Source: Acidobacteria bacterium Mor1 (GTDB lineage Bacteria; Acidobacteriota; Polarisedimenticolia; Polarisedimenticolales; Polarisedimenticolaceae). From it: a stretch of 64,000 nt of DNA. The stretch spans positions 167,643 through 231,642 of the forward strand of contig CP011806.1 of NCBI GenBank assembly GCA_001664505.1, read 5' to 3'. The position numbers were made by a program, and so were the translations under genes. This document shows positions 57,563-64,000 of this stretch, piece after piece. Within the stretch, counting starts at the first letter, position 1. Every line of letters starts with the position of its first letter. The notes beneath the pieces were generated by a model. It saw only the letters and a program-made list of their open reading frames with translations, ran no database searches and was not told where the DNA came from.

Positions 57563-59731
57563 ATGAAGATGGGACGCATTTCATCGCTGCTGCTGACCCT
57601 GGCCCTGGCCGGCCTCAACCTGGTCGCGTTCAATCTGCTGCTCGACGGCTTCAGCGGCGCCCGGGTCGACCTGACCGAGGAGAGGCTCTACTCGATCTCG
57701 CCGGCGACCAAGCGGATCGTGCGAAGCCTGGAAGACGACGTCACGATCTACGGCTACTTCTCCCAACGCACCCACCCGCAGTTGGCGCCGTTGGTGCCCC
57801 AGGTCGCGGACCTGCTCGAGGAGTACGCGGCGCTCTCCGGCGGCCGCGTCCATGTCGAGATCATCGACCCCGGCGAGGATGAATCCGCCGCCGAGGAGGC
57901 GCGGGAGCGTTTCGGCGTCGAGATGATGCCCTTCCGCATGGCCTCCAAGTACGAGGCCGGGGTGGTCAACGCCTACTTCTCGGTGGTGCTGCGCTACGGC
58001 GATCAGTACGAGCGCTACGGCTTCCGCGACCTGATCCGGGTCGAGCCGCTGCCCGACGGCAACTTCGACGTGCGGCTGCGCAACCTGGAGTACGACCTGA
58101 CCCGGGCGCTGAAGAAGGTGGTCTACAGCTTCCGTGGTTCCGAGGAGTTGTTCGAGCGGGTCGAGTCGCCGATGCGCTTGACCCTCCTGGCGTCCGAAGG
58201 ACTTCCCGAGATCTTCCAGGAGATTCCGGAAGCGGTGCGGACCGCCGCGGCGGAACTGCAGGAGAAGGGCGGGGAAAAGTTCCTGTTCCGCGAACTCGAC
58301 CCGTCGACCGACGACGCCCTGGCCGACGAGATGTACCGCAAGTACCAGGCGGCGCCGATGAGCGTCGGCTTCTTCGGCGGCGAATCGTTCTACCTCTACG
58401 GCTTTCTCGAGACCGAGGACCGGGTGGAGCAGCTCTACCTGGCCGACGAGGGGATCAGCGCCGCCACGGTGCGGGAGGCGATCGAGGATGCGCTGCGCCG
58501 CCAGGCGCCGGGCTTCCTCAAGACCGTCGGCCTCGTGGTACCCGAGCCGGAGCTCCCCGAAGAGCTGATGCGCCAGCTGCAGATGCAGGGGCAGCGGCTT
58601 CCCCAGCCGCCGCCGGAGTTCGAGCAGGTGCGGCGGCTGCTGGAACTGGACTATCAGATCGCCTCGGTGGACCTGAACGATGCCGCAGGGGTGCCGACCG
58701 AGGTGGACACCCTGGTGGTGTTGCGCCCCGAGAATCTGCCGGACCGCGCGCTCTACCATCTCGATCAGTACCTGATGCGGGGTGGCCGGGTGATCCTCTG
58801 CGGGGGCGCGTTCTCGGCGAAGTTGGATGCCCAGGGCCTGCGGGTCGACGCGGTCGAGAGCGGCCTCGACGATTGGCTGTCCCATCTCGGGGTGACCATC
58901 GAGAAGACCCTGGTCCTCGACGACCGCAACCAGTCGATGCTGATTCCCCAGACCCAGATGACCGCCTTGGGGCCGATGCGGACCTTCGCCCTCGAGCCCT
59001 ACCCTTACCTGGTGGCGGTTCAGGAGGAGGGGCTGGTCAACGATCAGTTGGCCCGGGCGGTCGGTGCGGTCGGGCTCTACTGGTCGAGCCCGATCTCCCT
59101 CGACGAGGAGCGGCTGGCGGCCCAGGAGTTGAACTCGATGGAGCTCCTGCGTTCGTCGGAGCGCTCCTGGGTCGACGACGACACCACGGCAATCTCTTTC
59201 GTCGACTACGAGGTGCCCGAGGAGGGGACCGAGCCGCAACTTCTCGCGGTCGCCCTGACCGGCCGCTTCGAGAGCTACTTCAACGAGCGCGAGATCCCCG
59301 CCCGGGAGATCTTGCCGGCGATGGATGCAGGGGAGGCGCCGCCGTCGACCGACGTCGCGTTGACCCGTTCTCCGGAGACCCGGTTGGTGGTGGTCTCCGA
59401 CGCGGACTTCCTCAGCGACTTCGTCGCGACCACCATCGGAACCACCGAAGGCGGGTTCTTCGAGGAGAACCTGATCTTCATGCAGAACCTGATCGACTGG
59501 ACCAACCTGGACAACGACATGATCGGGATCCGTTCCCGTGGCGCCGCGTTGCGCCGGTTGGCGCCGAGGGAGTCGGGCAAGGGAATGATCGAGGCGTTGA
59601 ACTACGCGGTGCCGGCGCTGGTGCTGCTCGGGCTTGCGACCCTGCGCTGGTCCCGGCGACGCAACGTGCGGCCGGTGGTCGCCCCGCGGCCCCTCGGCAC
59701 GATTCACTCCTCGGGGAGGACCGAAGGATGA
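57563..59731 (+). CDS. GldG-family ABC-associated protein
   Basis: 722 residues, anchored at both ends by membrane helices (about 8-28 and 690-710) with a large extracytoplasmic region. DLTEERLYSISPATKRIVRSLEDDVTIYGYFSQ matches the GldG/IFT52-like N-terminus. A second domain (about 310-500, LVVLRPENLPDRALYHLDQYLMRGGRVILCGG) resembles the DUF-like GATase fold used in this group. It probably acts as a periplasmic or carrier component of the transporter. ATG 57563 follows TAGGAGC; the frame extends upstream into the permease gene. Overlaps the next gene (ATGA). Confidence 0.88.
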   Translation: MKMGRISSLLLTLALAGLNLVAFNLLLDGFSGARVDLTEERLYSISPATKRIVRSLEDDVTIYGYFSQRTHPQLAPLVPQVADLLEEYAALSGGRVHVEIIDPGEDESAAEEARERFGVEMMPFRMASKYEAGVVNAYFSVVLRYGDQYERYGFRDLIRVEPLPDGNFDVRLRNLEYDLTRALKKVVYSFRGSEELFERVESPMRLTLLASEGLPEIFQEIPEAVRTAAAELQEKGGEKFLFRELDPSTDDALADEMYRKYQAAPMSVGFFGGESFYLYGFLETEDRVEQLYLADEGISAATVREAIEDALRRQAPGFLKTVGLVVPEPELPEELMRQLQMQGQRLPQPPPEFEQVRRLLELDYQIASVDLNDAAGVPTEVDTLVVLRPENLPDRALYHLDQYLMRGGRVILCGGAFSAKLDAQGLRVDAVESGLDDWLSHLGVTIEKTLVLDDRNQSMLIPQTQMTALGPMRTFALEPYPYLVAVQEEGLVNDQLARAVGAVGLYWSSPISLDEERLAAQELNSMELLRSSERSWVDDDTTAISFVDYEVPEEGTEPQLLAVALTGRFESYFNEREIPAREILPAMDAGEAPPSTDVALTRSPETRLVVVSDADFLSDFVATTIGTTEGGFFEENLIFMQNLIDWTNLDNDMIGIRSRGAALRRLAPRESGKGMIEALNYAVPALVLLGLATLRWSRRRNVRPVVAPRPLGTIHSSGRTEG

Positions 59732-60750
59732 CCCGCACCCAGCTGATTCTGGCGGCTCTCCTGGCCGTGCAGGTGTTGGCGTTGGTCCTGACCTGGGGGA
59801 GCGGCCTCGGTAGCGGAGGCGCCGGCGAAGCTTCCGCCCTGTTCCCCGAACTGGCGGCGGGGGAGCCGGTCAGGATCGCCATCGTGGATCCCGGCACCGA
59901 AGGCTCCGAAGGGGAGCAGCTGGTTCTCGAGCGGGGAGAGCAGGGGTGGGCGCTGCCCGACAAGGAAGGCTTCCCCATCGACGAGGAGCGGATCGGCGAT
60001 CTGGTCGAGAGTCTCGAGACGATCCGGGTGCGGGTGCCGGTGGTGCGCCAGAGCCGGCATCACGAGAGCTTCCAGGTGGCCGAGGGGAATCATCAGCGCA
60101 AACTACGGCTATGGGTCGACGAGGCTTCCGGCGAGCCCGACGCCGAACTGCTGGTCGGCAGTTCGCCCAACTACCGCCGGACCAACGTGCGGCGCGCCGA
60201 CGGCGACGAGGTCTACGAGGTGCGGGGGCTCGGTTCCTACGACCTGCGCACCGATCCGGGGGCCTGGATCGACAAGAGCTTCGTGACGGTGCCCTACGAG
60301 CAGATCCGGCAGGTAGCCCTGGAGAACGGCCAGGGTCGGTTGTCGTTGCGCCGCGAGGGTGAGGACTGGGTCGTCGACGGCGCTTCGGCCGAAGAGGCCT
60401 TCGACCGGGAGAAGCTCGAATCCTGGGTCCGTTCCGCCTCGTCCCTCTGGTTCGACCAACCTGTGGGTGCCGCTGATCCGGCCACTCACGGATTCGATCG
60501 GCCGCGTGCGACCCTGACCCTGAGCTACGCCGAGGAAGCGGAGCCAGGCACTACCGAGGCGCTCCAGACGGTGCGGTTGATCGTCGGGAAAGCGGTGCCC
60601 GGCGCCGAGACCAGCGCCTACGCGACCCGCGACGGCTACGGCTTCACGGTGACGCTCGGGTCGATCGATGTAGGCCGCATCGTCGAGCAGACCCGCGAGG
60701 ATTGGCTCCCGGATCCGGCCGGGTCGAAGGTCGACGCGTTGGCCCCCTAG
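59728..60750 (+). CDS. DUF4340 protein
   Basis: 340 residues. An N-terminal membrane helix (about 5-25, LILAALLAVQVLALVLTW) precedes a DUF4340 domain with VRIAIVDPG, WALPDKEGFPIDEERIGDLVESLE and the repeated YEVRGLGSYDLRTDP/WIDKSFVTVP strands. DUF4340 genes often follow gldG; function unknown. Start overlaps the GldG gene by 4 bases. A perfect 11-bp hairpin follows at 60795. Confidence 0.88.
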   Translation: MTRTQLILAALLAVQVLALVLTWGSGLGSGGAGEASALFPELAAGEPVRIAIVDPGTEGSEGEQLVLERGEQGWALPDKEGFPIDEERIGDLVESLETIRVRVPVVRQSRHHESFQVAEGNHQRKLRLWVDEASGEPDAELLVGSSPNYRRTNVRRADGDEVYEVRGLGSYDLRTDPGAWIDKSFVTVPYEQIRQVALENGQGRLSLRREGEDWVVDGASAEEAFDREKLESWVRSASSLWFDQPVGAADPATHGFDRPRATLTLSYAEEAEPGTTEALQTVRLIVGKAVPGAETSAYATRDGYGFTVTLGSIDVGRIVEQTREDWLPDPAGSKVDALAP

Positions 60751-60794
60751 CGGTCCGGGCTGTTCGCCTCTTCCGATCAGGCCCCCGAACGGCA

Positions 60795-60820
60795 CGATGC
60801 CCGCCGAGAGGCGGGCATCG
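60795..60820 (+). terminator. Stem-loop after the DUF4340 gene
   Basis: CGATGCCCGCC (60795-60805), loop GAGA, GGCGGGCATCG (60810-60820): a perfect 11-bp stem. There is no T-tract in either direction, so it is a likely transcript end or a bidirectional barrier between convergent genes rather than a proven intrinsic terminator. Confidence 0.55.
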
Positions 60821-60855
60821 CTACGTTCAAGAGAAAGTCGGTAGAGGATCGCGAG

Positions 60856-61512
60856 CTACTTGGCCTTGCCCTTGAGCAGCAGGTCGACCCGGCGGTTGAG
60901 GCTGCGCCCGTCGGCGGTGTCGTTGCTGGCGATCGGGTGGGACTCGCCGTAGCCCTGGGACATCATCCGCCCCGAGTCGACCCCCTGGGAGGCCAGGTAG
61001 TTGATCACGGCGTCGGCGCGCCGCTCGGACAGGCCCTGGTTGTGGCTGTCGCTTCCGGTCGAGTCGGTGTGCCCTTGGGCGATGATCGCGGTCTTGGGGA
61101 ACTCCTGGAACACCGCGGCGGCCTGGTCGATGGCCGAGCGGGAGTTGGTGTTGAGGGTCGACGAGTCGACCGCGAACAGCACGTCGGAGTCGAAGTGCAC
61201 CAGCAGCATGTCCTCGTCGAGGCGTTCGACGGTGGTGCCGGGGATCCGGGCCAGCTTCTCCTCCTGACGGTCCATGTAGACGCCGATGCCTGCACCGATT
61301 CCGGCGCCGATGGCGGCGCCGGCGAGGATCTCGTCGGCATCGCCCTCGCCGAGGATTGCTCCCAGGACCGCTCCGGCGGCGGCGCCGATGCCGGCACCCT
61401 TGCGGGTCTTGTCGCTCTTGGTCGTGCCGTGGCGCTGTTCCACGTAGTCACAGCCGGCGGCGGTGAGCGTCAGGATCAGCAGCAGCGCGGCAACGCTTCG
61501 CATCGTTCTCAT
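60856..61512 (-). CDS. OmpA-family lipoprotein with glycine-zipper
   Basis: 218 residues. Signal peptide with lipobox TAAGC (Cys about 21). A glycine-zipper region (about 39-80, GAGIGAAAGAVLGAILG and AGAAIGAGIGAGIGVYMD) probably inserts in or lies on the outer membrane. The OmpA C-terminal domain (about 105-215) has the peptidoglycan-binding residues in FDSDVLFAVDSS, GHTDSTGSDSHNQGLSERRA and NRRVDLLL. It resembles YiaD/Pal-like proteins that tether outer membrane to wall. Confidence 0.92.
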   Translation of the reverse strand: MRTMRSVAALLLILTLTAAGCDYVEQRHGTTKSDKTRKGAGIGAAAGAVLGAILGEGDADEILAGAAIGAGIGAGIGVYMDRQEEKLARIPGTTVERLDEDMLLVHFDSDVLFAVDSSTLNTNSRSAIDQAAAVFQEFPKTAIIAQGHTDSTGSDSHNQGLSERRADAVINYLASQGVDSGRMMSQGYGESHPIASNDTADGRSLNRRVDLLLKGKAK

Positions 61513-61726
61513 TCAGAGATCTCCTTGAATAACCCTATGGGCCTATCCTGGGGGCAGTTCGAACACCCGACAGTCTAGCAAGCGGAGTGCCTCATGGAAT
61601 TTGCCCGATCTGCCGACCCTAGGGACGACTGGCCGGAGCTCTACCTGGAGATGTTGCAGGCCGATTTTGTCCTGGTTCAGGGAAAAATTTTCGTAGTGCC
61701 AGGTGGGTTGCGCGGAGGCGTTGCAG

Positions 61727-61763
61727 CGGCCGATCGCACCTCGCCGGGAGGCACGATCGGCCG
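61727..61763. terminator. Long stem-loop after the tricorn-like gene
   Basis: Outer arms CGGCCGATCG (61727-61736) and CGATCGGCCG (61754-61763), 10 bp, with inner arms CCTC (61739-61742) and GAGG (61748-61751). It lies 11 bases past the stop of the minus-strand tricorn-like gene, and may end or stabilise its transcript. No T-tract is visible. Confidence 0.5.
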
Positions 61764-61773
61764 TGGGTCTTGA

Positions 61774-64000
61774 CTAGCGCGGGGTCTTCGGCGCCGGCGG
61801 GACCGGGATCGGCTGCGGCGGGTTGCGCTGCAGCTCATCGAGCAGGTGCTTGACCGCCGCTTCCAGAGTGGGGTCCTGCCCCTTGGAGATCAGTTCGGGA
61901 CGGTCGATGACCTCGACGTCGGGGGAGACCCCTTCGTTCTCTACCGCCCAGTTGCCCTCGGTATCGATGAAGCGGAAGGTCGGGACCGAGAGCGACCCGC
62001 CGTCCATGAAGCCCGGGTTCCCCGACAGGCCGATCAGGCCGCCCCAGGTGCGGGTGCCGAACAGCTTGCCCAGGCCGACCTTGCGGAAGTAGTAGGGGAA
62101 GGCGTCGCCGCCGGAACTGGAGTAGCCGTTCATCAGCGCCGCCTTGGGCCCGGTGTGGGCAAAGCCCGGCGTCTGGAACGGGCGGATGCCCCGGCGGGCC
62201 CAGATGCTGAGCGGTTGCCGGGTCAGAAGCTCGATCATGCGATCGGGAATGAACCCGCCGCCGTTGTAGCGCACGTCGACCACCAGCGCGTCCTTGTGGG
62301 CTTGCGGGTAGAAGAACTTGCGCAGCTCCCGGTTACCCGGGCCGGCGGTGTTGGGCAGATGGATGTAGCCGATCCGGCCGCCGGACATCTTGTCGACCAT
62401 CTCGCGGCGCTGGTTGACCCATTCCAGGTAACGCAGGCTGGTCTCCGACGAGACCGGGCGCACCTTGACCTCCCGGGAGCCGTCTTCGCTCGCCTTGTCG
62501 TTGACGGTCAGGGTCACCGTGCGGCCGGCGCCGGCGATCAACAACTCGTAGAAGTTCTTGACCGACTTGGTCGAGCGTCCGTCGACCGCCAGGATGAACT
62601 CACCCTCGGCGACATCCACCCCGGCTTCGGTCAGCGGCGAACGGAAGTTGCCGTGCCAGTTCTCGCCGGGGAAGATCCGATCGATGCGGAAGTAGCCGGA
62701 ACGATCCGCCACGATCTCGGCGCCCAGCAAGCCGTTGTTGACGCGGTCGACGCCGGGCTGGTCGCCGGAGTTGACGTAGAAGTGACCGGCGTTGAGTTCG
62801 CCTCCCATCTCGCCGAGGATGTAGTCCAGGTCGGCGCGGTGGGCTACATGGTCGACCAGCGGCTCGTAGAGCTTCTTGATCCCTTCCCAGTCCACGCCGT
62901 GCATGCCCGGGTCGTAGAACCAGTCCCGGGTGATGCGGTAGCCGTCCTCGAAGATCTGGCGCCATTCCGCCTTGGGGTCGATGCGGGCGTGCATGGTGCT
63001 GGTATCGATGTGCCCTTCGCTGGACTTCTTGCCCGGCGCGGCGTCGACGATGCCGAAGTTGCCGCGGCTGGCGTAAAGCAGCTTGCTGCCGTCGGCGGAG
63101 AGTACGTAGTTGGCGACCCCGGGCAGGACGTCCTTGATCTCTTCCTTGTCGATCGAATAGAAACGCACCCGCGGCGCACCGCTCGACGGGAACTCGGAGA
63201 AGAACAGCCCCTTCTTGTTGGCGTTCAGGTTGCCGTAGTTGGAAGGGGAGGCGGGGAGCACGACGACCCGGTCGGCGAGTCCGTCGAAGTCGATCTCGAT
63301 GCGCTTCTCGTCGCTTTCTTCTTCCTTGCCCTTCTTGTCGTCCTTGCCTTTTTCGGGCTCGGCTTCCGGTTCGGGGTCCTTCTTGGGTTCTTCCTCGTCG
63401 ATCTTGGGCACGCCCAGAGCCGGTCCGTCCTTCTTCAGGGTCACGGCGTAGACCCGGGTCGGATCGACGTAGAAGTAGTTGAACTCGTAGCCCGAGAACT
63501 GCAGGTTGTAGTCCCGGTCCGAGAGGAAGTACAGGTAGCGCCCTTCAGGGTCGAATACCGGCTGGGTGTCGTTGGTGAAACCGTCGGTGATCTTGGCGAT
63601 CTTCTTGTCGTCGATGGAGTAGAGGAAGATCGAACTGGCCTGGGAGGGCTCGACCTTGGTGTAGACCACCCAGCGGCTGTCCGGCGCCCATCCGTAGGTG
63701 GTGATGTCGTTGAACTCGCTGATGTCGACGTCGACGATCTTGCCCCCCTCGACCTCGACGTAGCGCAGCCGCTGCTTCTTGTCGGCAAAGGCGATCTTCT
63801 TGCTGTCCGGCGACCAGACCAGCGGGAAGCGCCAGGTGTCGCCGTCCCGGGTAAGCCGGCGCTCCTCGCCGCTGCCGTCCTGGGAACGAACCCAGACCTC
63901 GTACTCACCCGAGCGGTCGCTGAGGTAGGCCACATGCTTGCCGTCGGGAGACCAGACGCCGGCGGTCTCCCGCACGCCGGGGGTGCGGGTCAGGTTGCGG
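61774..64000 (-). CDS. Tricorn-like S41 protease with WD40-type repeats, 5' truncated by the window
   Basis: Cytoplasmic or periplasmic tricorn-like peptidase; the N-terminus lies beyond base 64000 (frame still open: NLTRTPGVRETAGVWSPDGK). The visible 742 residues hold beta-propeller PD40 repeats (WSPDGKHVAYLSD, WSPDSKKIAFAD, WAPDSRWVVYTK). A Lys/Glu-rich insertion (about 205-230) follows, then a PDZ domain (about 440-520, GEFILAVDGRST). The S41 protease has NGYSSSGGDAFPYYF, with the probable nucleophile Ser in SSSGGD, and YNGGGFIPDRMIELL. Related acidobacterial proteins end oligopeptide breakdown. An internal GTG at 63975 is not a credible start. Confidence 0.92.
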   Translation of the reverse strand, partial: RNLTRTPGVRETAGVWSPDGKHVAYLSDRSGEYEVWVRSQDGSGEERRLTRDGDTWRFPLVWSPDSKKIAFADKKQRLRYVEVEGGKIVDVDISEFNDITTYGWAPDSRWVVYTKVEPSQASSIFLYSIDDKKIAKITDGFTNDTQPVFDPEGRYLYFLSDRDYNLQFSGYEFNYFYVDPTRVYAVTLKKDGPALGVPKIDEEEPKKDPEPEAEPEKGKDDKKGKEEESDEKRIEIDFDGLADRVVVLPASPSNYGNLNANKKGLFFSEFPSSGAPRVRFYSIDKEEIKDVLPGVANYVLSADGSKLLYASRGNFGIVDAAPGKKSSEGHIDTSTMHARIDPKAEWRQIFEDGYRITRDWFYDPGMHGVDWEGIKKLYEPLVDHVAHRADLDYILGEMGGELNAGHFYVNSGDQPGVDRVNNGLLGAEIVADRSGYFRIDRIFPGENWHGNFRSPLTEAGVDVAEGEFILAVDGRSTKSVKNFYELLIAGAGRTVTLTVNDKASEDGSREVKVRPVSSETSLRYLEWVNQRREMVDKMSGGRIGYIHLPNTAGPGNRELRKFFYPQAHKDALVVDVRYNGGGFIPDRMIELLTRQPLSIWARRGIRPFQTPGFAHTGPKAALMNGYSSSGGDAFPYYFRKVGLGKLFGTRTWGGLIGLSGNPGFMDGGSLSVPTFRFIDTEGNWAVENEGVSPDVEVIDRPELISKGQDPTLEAAVKHLLDELQRNPPQPIPVPPAPKTPR

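Noticed and set aside
57581-59707. Long minus-strand open frame antisense to the GldG gene
   Set aside because: Typical shadow frame in high-GC DNA; His/Arg/Gly-rich with no domain, while the plus-strand gene has clear family motifs.
61594-61773. 59-residue open frame (MEFARSADPRDDW...) with GGAG upstream
   Set aside because: It contains the long inverted repeat that follows the tricorn-like gene, ends exactly next to that gene's stop, and its C-terminal half is low-complexity. No family resemblance; more likely untranslated.

Overview
The window is high-GC bacterial chromosome, densely packed with short operons and no rRNA, tRNA, insertion sequence, integrase or CRISPR array that I could find. 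The gene mix suggests an Acidobacteriota-like organism (perhaps near Thermoanaerobaculia; inferred from gene content only). It includes serine/threonine kinases fused to TPR tails, a planctomycete/acidobacterial-type ECF sigma factor, a tricorn-like S41 protease with WD40-like repeats, HELSH-type M49 peptidase, many secreted lipoproteins, and DUF4340/GldG transport genes. Many starts are GTG or TTG, and adjacent genes often overlap by 4 bases.

Layout. 1-4589 (-): three consecutive HlyD/MFP adaptors and a truncated MacB-type permease. 4731-6455 (-): GT-C glycosyltransferase. 6548-9136 (+): alkaline-phosphatase-fold hydrolase, cupin, esterase. 9162-10058 (-): unknown anchored protein. 10237-19255 (+): alpha-2-macroglobulin and penicillin-binding protein 1C pair, then a YheT hydrolase. 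19297-28070: M16 peptidase, MATE and DMT transporters, DUF1579-like protein, unknown secreted protein, SGNH hydrolase. 28119-29837 (-): M49 peptidase. 30043-33013 (+): Rv2949c-like chorismate lyase, PaaK-like ligase and DAHP synthase, apparently a dedicated route to activated hydroxybenzoate. 33096-34875: small membrane and accessory genes, including a DUF2247 orphan of less GC-rich composition.

35089-41759 is a signalling cluster: two FHA proteins, a kinase with PEGA tail, a LysM/TPR protein, a pseudokinase-TPR protein and a PilZ-like protein. 42199-44048 (-) is a BlaI/BlaR1-type pair in which the BlaR1-like protease is fused to a lytic transglycosylase domain instead of a beta-lactam sensor; two matching dyads precede it. 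44168-48763 carries the glyoxylate bypass (aceB, aceA) with a divergent RamB/ScfR-type regulator. 49001-50080 is a compositionally distinct gene fusing a deoxyribosyltransferase-like domain to a phosphoribosyltransferase domain, resembling nucleotide-centred conflict systems. 50523-53602 is a convergent ECF sigma/kinase pair. 55904-60750 is a GldA/GldF/GldG/DUF4340 transport operon behind a good promoter. The window ends with an OmpA-like lipoprotein and the 5'-truncated tricorn-like protease.

The three best candidates for undescribed biology are the DrHyd-PRTase fusion (49001-50080), the BlaR1-lytic transglycosylase fusion with its operators (42199-44106), and the chorismate lyase/ligase/DAHP synthase operon (30043-33013).
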